Source of the DNA: Methylobacterium planeticum
GTDB lineage: Bacteria; Pseudomonadota; Alphaproteobacteria; Rhizobiales; Beijerinckiaceae
DNA length: 64,000 bases
Direction of reading: 5' to 3'
NCBI RefSeq assembly: GCF_008806345.1
Contig: NZ_VZZJ01000026.1
Span: 1 to 64,000, forward strand
Under the pieces are notes generated by a model, which saw nothing but the letters and a program-made list of their open reading frames with translations, was not told the origin of the DNA and did not search any database. The translations under genes were made by a program, and so were the position numbers. Positions 51,408 to 60,245 of the stretch are shown here, piece by piece. Position 1 is the first letter of the stretch. The number at the start of each line of letters is the position of its first letter.

Positions 51408-52163
51408 CCAGGACTCTGACCCGACAGCCAACTACGCGCAAACCACTGATCCGTCTACGAAATATTGGTCGCACTTGAGTATATCCTACAGTGATGCGTA
51501 ACACCGATCAAGGCTTGATGTGCCGGTCGCGTCCCAATAGTAGTGTGGATCGGCGCGAGCGAAGATCCACTCCGTGAGCTGGTACAGAGATCCGCCCCGG
51601 GCATTGACAGCAGCGGAAGCGGTGCACGCGGATGCGCAATATTCCGCTCCGATCCTGCCTCGGCAGGTTTTTCAAAGTTCGCCGTTAGGCGTAGTGCGCC
51701 CGCGTCTAGGACAGTCCGCAACTCGGACAGGCAGCCTGGGCCGCGGAGATGTTAGCGATTATCAGCTACCCAGACGTGTCCAGCGTCAGATCATCGACGT
51801 GAGGGGCGTCCAGGACCGACAGCGATGATGGGTTCGAGATTGTTGTCGAGCTGCCCTCAGACCGCGACGAGGAACCACGCCCGAATAATCCAGCTGCACA
51901 GAACGCACGGATCGACCATGCTTGGAAGCCGATTTAACCCGAGGTGATGCTTCCACTTTTTTCCAAAGTTCGCTTTCGTAATACAACAATCATTAATCAT
52001 TTTTTAGATAGAAAGCATATGGAATCTTTCGGCCGACAAAATACAGTCGACCGTTGGTGCATGTTCGATAAAAATTGAATGCTATAGACGAGCCAACCAA
52101 AAGATTTCAGGTTTGTTGCGGCGCTGTCAGTATGCGTCCGCTAATTTTGGTTCTTTAGCTGAG
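51408..52163. other. Long noncoding stretch inside the element
   Basis: These 756 bp follow the integrase. The first 500 bp look like decayed GC-rich coding DNA with short frames and no recognisable product. The last 200 bp are AT-rich and probably hold the promoter of the next gene. I see no RNA gene or inverted repeat of note. Confidence 0.5.
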
Positions 52164-52760
52164 ATGGTCCCAGATATGCCGCTGCACAATCTTAAATCAG
52201 TTTCTTGCTTGCCTTTGGATCGGAAAAAGCAGCTCCTGACTGATAGGAGTGGAGCAATGATACATGAGGCCGGGCATGTAATTGCACTTAGACGATATGG
52301 CTTGGTGCCATATTACATTTATATTGGAATAGTTGGTAGCCGTGGTGCTGCTCAACGACCGAGTTTTTTTGGAAAAACAAAGAAAGATGATGAATTTATT
52401 AGTGCGGCTGGCGCCCTCATGGAACGCAAATTGTTTGGAGCCTACGATCAAATTGGATGCACTAGCGATATGGTTTCTATTGCAAGTGGTCGTCAATTTG
52501 CATTAGACAAACTTAATATCGAGAAGTTTACTATATCAGTTTTAGATGATTTTGCCGATTTTCCGACAGACGATGAGGCTGAATTGGCCATTAAATTGCA
52601 CGATAAGATTGAAATATTATGGGATTCTGCGCAAAATATCAGAGGCTACAAAAAGTTTACATATTATAGCCTCCGAGACGTTATAAAAGCAAAGAGTTTT
52701 TTAAGAGATCTAGATGTTTCATTTGTATCATATTATGGATTCAGAAAGTCTTTTATTTAA
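52164..52760 (+). CDS. AT-rich gene with HEAGH motif, M41-peptidase-like
   Basis: This 198-residue protein is far AT-richer than anything around it. It contains the zinc-protease motif HEAGH (H34, E35, H38) in SGAMIHEAGHVIALRRYG. Its next part (SAAGALMERKLFGAYDQIGC and TSDMVSIASG) resembles the FtsH (M41) protease domain, where an acidic residue after the second helix completes zinc binding. It lacks the AAA ATPase domain of FtsH. The start may also be the TTG at 52113. It may be a stand-alone peptidase, possibly in host interaction or defence; this is inferred. Confidence 0.6.
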   Translation: MVPDMPLHNLKSVSCLPLDRKKQLLTDRSGAMIHEAGHVIALRRYGLVPYYIYIGIVGSRGAAQRPSFFGKTKKDDEFISAAGALMERKLFGAYDQIGCTSDMVSIASGRQFALDKLNIEKFTISVLDDFADFPTDDEAELAIKLHDKIEILWDSAQNIRGYKKFTYYSLRDVIKAKSFLRDLDVSFVSYYGFRKSFI

Positions 52761-52801
52761 TGAAGGTAATCTTGGTGTAAAATCACCAGCGGACTTTAGA
52801 T

Positions 52802-54463
52802 ATGCGCGCAGCATTAGCATTATTTGTTTTACTTATTGTGTTCATCGGGGGCGTCCCGGTGATTTCACTCGTCGAGCACGGAACCGATCTGCGGCTATGG
52901 CCGAGTGTCGCCGAGGTGCCGACGGACTTCCTCTACAAAGGTCTGACTACGTACGGCGTCCATATCGTCGACACCTACTGGACGATGTTCTCGGGCCGAG
53001 CGCCGGCCTTGGCCGGCGGTGGATTCGTACAGGCTCTGGTCGTCACGATCCTCGGCGGGGCTGCGGCCGGATGGGTCGGCACGCCCAAGCTGAAGGGGCC
53101 GCAGCGCGACCCGAGCGATACCTACGGCGGCGCCCGCTGGACAAGCGTGTCGGAGCGCGCTCGGATGCGTGCGGGGCTGGAGATCGGCACCGATCCGGTG
53201 ACCGGCCACACCATCCGCTTTGCGGTCAAGGGTAACCTCCTCTCCATCGCCCCGCCACGGACCGGCAAGACCAGCGGCTTGCTGATCCCCAATTTGCTCG
53301 CGCCCGAGAAGACGGCGTGGTTCGGTCCAGTGGTCGTGCTCGACCCAAAGGGCGAGGCCTACACCGCCACGGCCCGTCGCCGGCGAGACCTCGAACGGAG
53401 GGTATTCTGCCTCGATCCGAAGGGCCTCGTCGGTGGTACCGATACCTGGAACCCACTCCTGACCTTCCACCCCGACGACATCCTCTACCTGCAGCGTCTC
53501 GCACGTGCCCTGCTGCCGTCATCGGTGAGTGGCGACGGCCAGTACTTCGTCGACCGAGCCGCCGACGTGATCGTGGCGGGATTCCTAGCCGCGCGAGAGG
53601 AAGGCCAGCCGAGCGCGCGGCGCGTCTCGCAGTATCTCGCCGACCTCGACCTGTTCGCAATGGTTCTGAAGCCCGTGCTTGCCGACCCCGCCCGCAAAGT
53701 GGCCTTACTGCTGGATGCGGACCCGAAAACGCGCGACCCGATCCTCTCGACCGCGGCGCAGGCTTTCCAGTGGTGCGACGACCCGCGCCTGCAGCGCATG
53801 ACCACGACCAGTACCGTCGACCTGCGCGCCGTGTGCCGCGGCGAGGCCGACCTGTTCATCACCTTGCCGACCGAGGATATGCTCGGCCTCGCTCCGCTGA
53901 TCCGATGGCTCTTGACCGAGCTGTTCACGAGCGTGCGGCGCAACCGTCCGCGGGAAAGACTGGTGGTGTTCATCGATGAGGCGCGGGTGCTCGGCCGCTT
54001 CCAGGAGATCGTCGTCGCCTCTGGCGAACTGCCCGGCTACAACGCGAGCCTGTGGACCTTCTGGCAGGACAGGTCGCAGCTGATCGGCGTATATGGTGAT
54101 GCCGACGCCCGCACGATGATGGCCACCGCCGAGGTGGTGACCCTGTCCGACCCATCCCTCGTCGATCCGGACGAGCGCGAGCACTGGTCGCGGGCGATCG
54201 GCGATTACACCCTGCTGGAGGAAAGCCAAACCATCGAGGCGGCCCAAAACGGCAAGCCGGGCCGCACGACGATCGCCAAGACCGCCAAACCTGCGCGGCT
54301 GAAGACCGCGGAGGCACTCGCTTCCCTGCCGGCAACCGACCTCGTCGTTTTCCCCAACAGTCCGGCTCATCCCAAACGCGCCCTCCAGATCCGCAAGACC
54401 GTTCACGACGATTTGCGATTCGACGGGTTGGCGGACGCGATTGCCGTGACGGCCGCTGCCTAG
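52802..54463 (+). CDS. Conjugative coupling protein, VirD4/TraG type
   Basis: This 553-residue inner-membrane ATPase has two N-terminal membrane segments (ALFVLLIVFIGGVPVISL and FVQALVVTILGGAAAGWV), the Walker A loop APPRTGKTSGLLIPN and the Walker B LVVFIDEARVLGR. It links the relaxase-DNA complex to the transfer channel. The family is TraG/VirD4-like T4CP. It begins 41 bp after the HEAGH gene, the change from AT-rich to GC-rich DNA being abrupt at that point. Confidence 0.88.
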   Translation: MRAALALFVLLIVFIGGVPVISLVEHGTDLRLWPSVAEVPTDFLYKGLTTYGVHIVDTYWTMFSGRAPALAGGGFVQALVVTILGGAAAGWVGTPKLKGPQRDPSDTYGGARWTSVSERARMRAGLEIGTDPVTGHTIRFAVKGNLLSIAPPRTGKTSGLLIPNLLAPEKTAWFGPVVVLDPKGEAYTATARRRRDLERRVFCLDPKGLVGGTDTWNPLLTFHPDDILYLQRLARALLPSSVSGDGQYFVDRAADVIVAGFLAAREEGQPSARRVSQYLADLDLFAMVLKPVLADPARKVALLLDADPKTRDPILSTAAQAFQWCDDPRLQRMTTTSTVDLRAVCRGEADLFITLPTEDMLGLAPLIRWLLTELFTSVRRNRPRERLVVFIDEARVLGRFQEIVVASGELPGYNASLWTFWQDRSQLIGVYGDADARTMMATAEVVTLSDPSLVDPDEREHWSRAIGDYTLLEESQTIEAAQNGKPGRTTIAKTAKPARLKTAEALASLPATDLVVFPNSPAHPKRALQIRKTVHDDLRFDGLADAIAVTAAA

Positions 54464-54485
54464 CCACGCGGCGGCCGTGGCTCGG

Positions 54486-55079
54486 CTAAAAGCGAAGTGT
54501 GATCGCGGTCCGGGTAAAGGCGTTTGTCACCATGACCTCGCCGTAGCCGCGGCCGTCGAACCAGCGGCGCAGATAGCTCTTCCCGTCGCGCTGGAACCAC
54601 ACGAACTTAGCCTCCTTCGCTTCGTCCATTTGTAGCACCTGGCCTCCAGCAAGCGTCCACGTGATGGTGTACGGCGCGGTCAGGCGCACCGGCACGGCAT
54701 CCCCCAGGGTGTGGGTCGATATCGTCCGCGCCAAGCTGAGGGCCGATGTGACGAGCAGCACGAGAGCGATCAGGCCCCGTCGGCGATAGCGGACGTGGCG
54801 CATCAGGCGGCGCCCAGCGCCCGTGAGAGATCTCCGCATGCGGACGTGCCGGCGCGGGAGCGCCCCGGCCACGGCGCTTTCGAGCTCGGCGCGGTCGGCG
54901 GGGGTGAGGGCAGCATCGTGCAAGCCCGCCACCCGTGCCGCCGGAGGTCCGGCGAGGAGTTCGCGCAGGCGCCGGGCGCTCGCCTTGCGGGCACGCGCCT
55001 GCGTTGCATCGACGTGCGCCTCGGCTTGACCAAAGCGCGCCCTGAGTTGGCGCAATGCCTCGCTCACCCGATCAGCCAC
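54486..55079 (-). CDS. Membrane-anchored hypothetical protein beside parA
   Basis: This 197-residue protein has a helical N-terminal half rich in Ala and Arg, one membrane helix (GLIALVLLVTSALSLARTIS) and a periplasmic part with WTLAGGQVLQMDEAKEAKFV. The start overlaps the parA stop by 16 nt, so it is translationally linked to the ParA-like gene. The function is unknown; a link to element partition or transfer is inferred from context. Confidence 0.6.
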   Translation of the reverse strand: MADRVSEALRQLRARFGQAEAHVDATQARARKASARRLRELLAGPPAARVAGLHDAALTPADRAELESAVAGALPRRHVRMRRSLTGAGRRLMRHVRYRRRGLIALVLLVTSALSLARTISTHTLGDAVPVRLTAPYTITWTLAGGQVLQMDEAKEAKFVWFQRDGKSYLRRWFDGRGYGEVMVTNAFTRTAITLRF

Positions 55080-55885
55080 TCAGCCGCCTCCCTCACCGAA
55101 CGCATCGCTTCCAGACGGAACTCGGCGAGCACCCCGACCGTGGTGGCAGCGAGCGCATAGTCGGGTTCACCGCGCCGATCACGCAGCCGCTCGGCCAGGG
55201 CCTCCTCGTCGAGCTGCGGGATCAGCGCCAGGCCGAGGGGATCGACCACCGGGCGCACGCCGGCCGCGAAGGAGAACCGCGGCAGGCGCGAGACGCTCGC
55301 GCCCGGTGCGATCTGGCGGACACGCGCGAGATCGACTGTATCGCGGTACTCGTTGGCGACCACGAACTGGCGGGCGGCCCAAGGTACGGCCATGGCGGTC
55401 AGCGTCTCCAGGCTGTCGTAGGCGCTTTCGGGCGCGGCTGCCACGACCAGCACGCCGAGCGGGCGCCCACGCCGGGCAAACAGGCCGGCGGCGCGTCCGA
55501 CCGCGGCGAGGAACGGGGCCGCGCCGTTGGCGCCGATATCGACGATGGCCGGGCGGGTCTCACGCACCAGGGCGTTGATCACCGGATTGAACTCGACCAT
55601 GGCCGCCTCGCCGCCGGTTTGCATCAGTTCGGCGGTGTCAGCGCGGATCGGGAAGTGCTGAACGCGATCGCCCAGCTCCAGCAGGCGCAGGCTCGATTCG
55701 ATCTCGTAGACCGGAGCGTTCTCCACCGCCTCGGCGAGCGCTCGCGCCACCGTGCTCTTGCCGACCCCACCGGTCTCCTGGACCACGAACAGCAAGCGCG
55801 CACCCGTCGCGACCGGAGCGTCGGAGGCAGACTCGGTGGACGCGGACGGTGGTGGCGAGGTGGGGTTGGACGGTGTGCGAGCCAT
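55064..55885 (-). CDS. ParA/MinD-like ATPase
   Basis: This 273-residue P-loop protein has the deviant Walker A loop QETGGVGKSTVARAL. AIVDIGANGAAPFLAAVG replaces the usual DxxP stretch, and a Val-rich strand (LGVLVVAAAPES) follows. It is preceded by a Pro/Ser-rich N-terminus. It resembles plasmid or ICE ParA-type proteins that position DNA or transfer machinery. It is the middle gene of a three-gene minus-strand operon. Confidence 0.75.
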   Translation of the reverse strand: MARTPSNPTSPPPSASTESASDAPVATGARLLFVVQETGGVGKSTVARALAEAVENAPVYEIESSLRLLELGDRVQHFPIRADTAELMQTGGEAAMVEFNPVINALVRETRPAIVDIGANGAAPFLAAVGRAAGLFARRGRPLGVLVVAAAPESAYDSLETLTAMAVPWAARQFVVANEYRDTVDLARVRQIAPGASVSRLPRFSFAAGVRPVVDPLGLALIPQLDEEALAERLRDRRGEPDYALAATTVGVLAEFRLEAMRSVREAAEWLIG

Positions 55886-55890
55886 GGGGA

Positions 55891-56418
55891 TCAGTCCTTC
55901 TTGAGCAGGGAACGGGCGCGAGCGAGGGCGGCGATGCGGCGCTCCGCGTCAGAGAGGCGTGATCGTGAGCCGACCGCGGCATCCGCGATGAGATCCAGCG
56001 ACAAGGCCGGACGGGGAGAAGCCGATCCCGACGCTTCAGGTGTCTGGATCGCGGAAGCAGAAGTCGAGGTTGCCACCGCTTCGTCCCGGACATCGGCGCG
56101 GGTCTTCCGTTCGGCATCTCGGGTCGCGCCGCGCTGGGCCTGGCGGCGGATGCTTGAGATGACGCCGGTGAGGTTGCGGCCGGTGATCGCCCGGCCATCA
56201 GCGGTTGTGAGGCCTTGGGCGGTCAGGCCGGCGGCGATGGCGTTCCAGGTCAGGCCGCCGGCCTGGAGTGCAAAAAGCGCGTCGAGGTCGGCGCGGACCG
56301 CGTCCATCAGGCCGGTGGCGGCCCGCCCTCCCGGCGCCAGGTTGGCGCGTTGGGCACCTGGGGCGGCAGCGGCGTCTCGCGCAAGGCGGCGCAGATCGAG
56401 GCGGGGACGCTTGGCCAT
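55891..56418 (-). CDS. Small DNA-binding protein, recombinase-HTH-like
   Basis: This 175-residue protein has a basic N-terminus and a helix-turn-helix-like part (LTWNAIAAGLTAQGLTTADG and RNLTGVISSIRRQ) resembling recombinase-associated HTH domains. A low-complexity Ser/Ala middle and a helical end (DAERRIAALARARSLLKKD) follow. It is first in the operon with the ParA-like gene, 5 bp upstream of it. It may act as a partition or transfer regulator; not recognised further. Confidence 0.6.
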   Translation of the reverse strand: MAKRPRLDLRRLARDAAAAPGAQRANLAPGGRAATGLMDAVRADLDALFALQAGGLTWNAIAAGLTAQGLTTADGRAITGRNLTGVISSIRRQAQRGATRDAERKTRADVRDEAVATSTSASAIQTPEASGSASPRPALSLDLIADAAVGSRSRLSDAERRIAALARARSLLKKD

Positions 56419-56502
56419 GCCGCTGGTGTAGACGACATCGGGTTGCGGCCCGGTGCATCCGGTCGCTCGGATGCAGGACAGGTCGGCAACGCGACGTTAG
56501 GA

Positions 56503-56573
56503 TACGGCAGGCCACGGTCGACTACGGCAGAGGGCGGTATACGACGGTATGGCTACGGTAGGTCGTACGGTAA
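56503..56573. other. TACGGYAR direct-repeat cluster, probable oriT or iteron region
   Basis: TACGGCAG occurs at 56503 and 56523, a related TACGACGG at 56540, TACGGTAG at 56554 and TACGGTAA at 56566. The cluster sits in the 324-bp gap (56419-56742) between the divergent ParA operon and the accessory-protein/relaxase genes, exactly where MobF elements place oriT. The rest of the gap contains only an AT-richer stretch (about 56560-56640) likely holding a promoter. The nic site itself is not identifiable by eye. Confidence 0.55.
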
Positions 56574-56742
56574 CCATAGGGGTATCACACCACACGCACT
56601 AAAGGTGCTAGGCGTTAACCAGAGGGCCGTTCCGGGCCGGGATTGTTGCTTTTAAGCTTGCCCGACAGCCGGAAGCTAGAGCAGGTTTGCTCATCTTTCC
56701 GCCTGCTCGTCCATTGTCCAATCCAGCGCCGATCGCCTCGCC

Positions 56743-57033
56743 ATGCAACCCGTCCGCACCCTTACCGTGACCTTCGATGCCAATCTCGGCACACGTCTGG
56801 CCGAGGCCGCCGAGCGGAGCGGCCTCTTGCCCACCGACCTCGTGCTTCAGGCGGTCCGCAACGAGCTCGATGGCGTCACGGCGTATGGCCGCATCACCGA
56901 CGAGGTCAACCTCGTGAAGGACAGGCTTGCGGCGCTCGTGGCGCTCGTTGGTGAGGCGCTAGAGCCGCCCGCACCGGGTGAGGTCGACGCCATATGCCGC
57001 TACAAACCGGCGGCCCCGTCGGCCGGTCCATGA
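56743..57033 (+). CDS. Relaxosome accessory protein, ribbon-helix-helix-like
   Basis: This 96-residue protein begins with a beta strand (RTLTVTFDANLGTRL) followed by helices (AEAAERSGLLPTDLVLQAVR), the pattern of a ribbon-helix-helix DNA-binding protein. Such a protein commonly binds oriT next to TrwC-type relaxases (TrwA-like). It overlaps the relaxase start by 4 nt (ATGA), so translation is coupled. The repeats upstream are its likely binding sites. Confidence 0.7.
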   Translation: MQPVRTLTVTFDANLGTRLAEAAERSGLLPTDLVLQAVRNELDGVTAYGRITDEVNLVKDRLAALVALVGEALEPPAPGEVDAICRYKPAAPSAGP

Positions 57034-59945
57034 CGGCAAGCTTGCATACCCTCGGGGCTGGAGCGAGCGCCGGCGCCTACTACACCAACGATCCCTATCG
57101 CGAGACGCAGAACCGCGACGAGTACTACGCCAAGGATGGCGGCGGGCAGTGGCGGACGAACGCCGGCAGCTTGGTGCGCGACGGCGCGGCGATCGATCTC
57201 GCGAGCTTCCAGGATCTATGCGCCGGTCGCGATCCGCGGAGCGGCCGATCCTTGGTTCGCGGGGCCGGCGAAGGGCATAGGGCCGGGTGGGACGTGTGCC
57301 TGACCACGCCCAAGACTTTTTCGATTCTCTGGGCTAATGGCGGCGTCGACCAGCGGGCACAACTCGAAGCCATCCACGCTGCGGCCGTGACCCAGGCGTT
57401 GGACTTTTTGCGCGAGGAGGGCCTCGTCGAGGTTCGGCTCGGGGCAGGCGGGCATTTGCGCGAACAACCAACCGATCTTATGGTCGGTCGCTTTAATCAC
57501 TATACGACGAGAGACGGCGATCCAAACTGTCATACCCATTGTGTATTGATGAATATCGCGCGATGTGCTGACGGTAAGTACAGAACACTTGAGCCAACGA
57601 AGTTGTTCGACTGGCAAAAAGTCGTAGGCTCGGCGTTCAGAGTCGCCCTCGCGGAAGGGTTGTCCCGCGAGTTCGACCTCGCCCTGCGCTCGGCCGGCCA
57701 GGGTCAGTTCGAGATCCGCGGTATCCCCGACACGGTGATCGCTGCATTCTCCAAGCGCTCGGCGGCGATCGAGGCGGCGATCGGAGGGGACCGCGCATCG
57801 GCCTCTGGATCGCAGAAAGAGGTGGCGGCGCTGTCCACCCGCGGCGCCAAGGCCGACCTGCCGACGGGTGCCGAACTGGAGCAGCGCTGGCGCCAGGAGC
57901 TTGCCGCCTTCGATCTCGACCCATGGGCGGCGGTGCGCGAGGCGAGCCGGTCTCGGTCGGCCGATCAGGACAGGGTGTATGTGCCTGAGCAGGATCTCCG
58001 GCACGAGCCCGACTTCGATCCGCCCGAGATTGCCGGCGATACGCCGGTGGCGCGGGCGGCATCGACGTTGTTCCGGCATCAGAACGTTCTCGACCGAAAA
58101 AGCCTGATCGAGCGGGCGCTGAACGAAGCCTCGCTTCAGGGAATCGGGATCGCAGCGGTTCGGGCGGAGATGACCGCGCTGGAGGAGCAGGGCCAGCTTA
58201 TTCGCCTCGACCCGTCCGACGGGCAAGCCTGCTGGACTACGTCAGGCATCGCCGCTGCCGAGGCCGCCTTGCTACGCGCCGCCGATCGACCGGAGGCTCG
58301 ATCGCTGTTCCGACCTGAGGCGCTGACGGCGGCAATCGAAGCGGCGTCCGAACTTTCGGCCGAACAGCGCGAGGCGGTCATCCACGTCGCGGGGCCGGAT
58401 GCCGGGGGCGTCAGCGTGATGGAGGCGGGAGCCGGGACAGGTAAAACGACGAGTGCTCGCGTGGTGGTGGAAGCTGCCAGGGCGTCTGGGCTGACCGTCA
58501 TCGGCTTGGCACCGAGCTGGAAGGCGGCCGAGGAGCTTGCCGCCTCGACGGGGATCGAGACCTTCGCCATCGCCAAGTGGCGCCACGATCTCGAACATGG
58601 CCGAATTCCACCGCTCGATGGCAACACCCTCGTCCTTTGCGACGAAGCCGGCATGGTCGGCACGAGGGACATGGGCTTCGTCCTCCGCAGCGTTGCAGCA
58701 GCACCGAATGGAGGCGCACGCGCGATCCTTCTGGGCGATAGGCGCCAACTCGCGGCTGTGCCGGGTGGATCAGCGTTGCGTGCGGTTGTCGACGTGCTTG
58801 GACGGCACGCGACGCTGACCGAGGTGCGACGACAGGGGGTGCCATGGCAGCGCGCCGCTTCGATTCTGATGGCGCGCGGCGAGGTCGAGGCGGGGCTGCG
58901 CGCCTATGCGAGACACGAGCGGATCGAACTCGTGAGCGGGACAACGGAGGCGCAGGAACAGGTGATCGCGCTCTGGACCGCGGCCCGTGAACGCTACGGC
59001 AACAGCGAGGTCCTGATCGTCACGCGCCGCAACCGCGATGCCGCCGCCCTGAACACGGCAGCTCGCACCGTCCTGCGTGCCGAGGGGCAGATCACGGGAC
59101 CCGACGTCGAGGTTCGTGCGCGGGACCGCGAGAACAAACCCACGACGCTGAACTTGGCAACCGGCGACAAGATCCGGTTCGGCGAGGGAATCCGACGCCA
59201 CGGCATCCGCAACAGCACCCGCGGAACGATCGAGGCGATCGGCGCCGACGAGCGCGGCGAGTTACGGATCGCGTTGCGCCTGGAGGATGGCCGCAGGATA
59301 GAGGATGCCTACGTCGCGCTGGTACGCGATTCCGTACCGGGACGGCTTGCTGCACCGACGCTGCCTCGGATTACCCTCGCGACCGCGGGTACCGCCTATT
59401 CGGTGCAGGGACGAACAGCCTCAGCCTGCGTCTATTATGGCGGCACCGCAAGCGACGCACGCGAGCTTTATGTCGGACTGACCCGCCATCGCCACGACGC
59501 TTGGCTCGTGGTCGAGAGGAACCGGCTAGAGTTGGCCGTGCGAAGCCGCGGATCCGATCTCCGGATGGTGCCAAGCACAGCCGAACTTCATGAGCGGCTG
59601 TTCGTCGAGGCGCGGCGATACACGGAGAAAGTCAACGTCGTCGATCATGTCGAGGACCGTGTCGCCTTCGTCCGGTCCGGTGCGATCCTGCCAGCACGGG
59701 CAGAAGTCCGGCTTGATGTGGAACGCGGGTTCCAGGCTGGGCGGCTACTGCGAGCGGTCCTGCAGGAGCTCGCCGCGGTACCGGGCTTGACCGGAAGAGC
59801 CCTTGTTAGACTGCTCCGGGCAACCGAGCGTAGCATCACACGTCGTCTACAAGACCGTCGCGACCCATCCCAAAGCATCGATGAAAACCGCGTCTCTTAC
59901 CGGCCCGAAGCGTCCAGGCCGTCAGCGCCGGAAATTAGCCGATAA
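57030..59945 (+). CDS. MobF relaxase-helicase (TrwC/TraA-like)
   Basis: This 971-residue bifunctional protein nicks oriT and unwinds DNA for transfer. The N-terminal relaxase domain has the catalytic tyrosines Y17/Y18 in AGAYYTNDPY and the metal-binding histidines H157, H168 and H170 in FNHYTTRDG and CHTHCV. The C-terminal half is a RecD-like helicase with Walker A around K472 in AGAGTGKTTSA, LVLCDEAGMVGTRDM and GDRRQLAAVPGG. TYSVQGRTASACV-type motif near the end is seen as TAYSVQGRTASA. It follows the accessory gene with a 4-nt overlap. Confidence 0.92.
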   Translation: MTASLHTLGAGASAGAYYTNDPYRETQNRDEYYAKDGGGQWRTNAGSLVRDGAAIDLASFQDLCAGRDPRSGRSLVRGAGEGHRAGWDVCLTTPKTFSILWANGGVDQRAQLEAIHAAAVTQALDFLREEGLVEVRLGAGGHLREQPTDLMVGRFNHYTTRDGDPNCHTHCVLMNIARCADGKYRTLEPTKLFDWQKVVGSAFRVALAEGLSREFDLALRSAGQGQFEIRGIPDTVIAAFSKRSAAIEAAIGGDRASASGSQKEVAALSTRGAKADLPTGAELEQRWRQELAAFDLDPWAAVREASRSRSADQDRVYVPEQDLRHEPDFDPPEIAGDTPVARAASTLFRHQNVLDRKSLIERALNEASLQGIGIAAVRAEMTALEEQGQLIRLDPSDGQACWTTSGIAAAEAALLRAADRPEARSLFRPEALTAAIEAASELSAEQREAVIHVAGPDAGGVSVMEAGAGTGKTTSARVVVEAARASGLTVIGLAPSWKAAEELAASTGIETFAIAKWRHDLEHGRIPPLDGNTLVLCDEAGMVGTRDMGFVLRSVAAAPNGGARAILLGDRRQLAAVPGGSALRAVVDVLGRHATLTEVRRQGVPWQRAASILMARGEVEAGLRAYARHERIELVSGTTEAQEQVIALWTAARERYGNSEVLIVTRRNRDAAALNTAARTVLRAEGQITGPDVEVRARDRENKPTTLNLATGDKIRFGEGIRRHGIRNSTRGTIEAIGADERGELRIALRLEDGRRIEDAYVALVRDSVPGRLAAPTLPRITLATAGTAYSVQGRTASACVYYGGTASDARELYVGLTRHRHDAWLVVERNRLELAVRSRGSDLRMVPSTAELHERLFVEARRYTEKVNVVDHVEDRVAFVRSGAILPARAEVRLDVERGFQAGRLLRAVLQELAAVPGLTGRALVRLLRATERSITRRLQDRRDPSQSIDENRVSYRPEASRPSAPEISR

Positions 59946-60245
59946 GATGATGGACGAGTTCGGGCTTCGCGATAGTTCAATGGGCAAGGCTATAGGGGCT
60001 CGACGATGGTAAAGTAGTTTTCAAGGTCCACCTGCTACCGCGCCGTTCAGCGCGCGCAGGCGGTCATTTCCGCTACCGGCTAGCTACATCCCCGTATGGA
60101 GAAGTCCCACCATTGTCTCGACATGACAGCCCGACTAAGGACATACCCGAAAATCGGGTGTATGGAACCCACGGTAGGGAGAGGCATCGTCCGAAGCAGG
60201 TACGCGAGCTAGTCCCCGCCGGAGATAGGGGACGGTCATAGGCGC
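59946..60245. promoter_or_regulatory. Intergenic region with hairpins before the helicase operon
   Basis: These 300 bp hold an imperfect inverted repeat around 60142-60164 (CATACCCGA and TCGGGTGTATG) and the perfect arms GTCCCC (60212-60217) and GGGGAC (60228-60233), 12 bp before the helicase start. They may be operator or leader structures. No gene is convincing; a 43-codon basic frame at 59881-60012 overlaps the relaxase end. Confidence 0.45.

Noticed and set aside
59881..60012. 43-residue basic peptide overlapping the relaxase end
   Set aside because: It has no ribosome binding site or known family and overlaps a confident gene by 65 bp.
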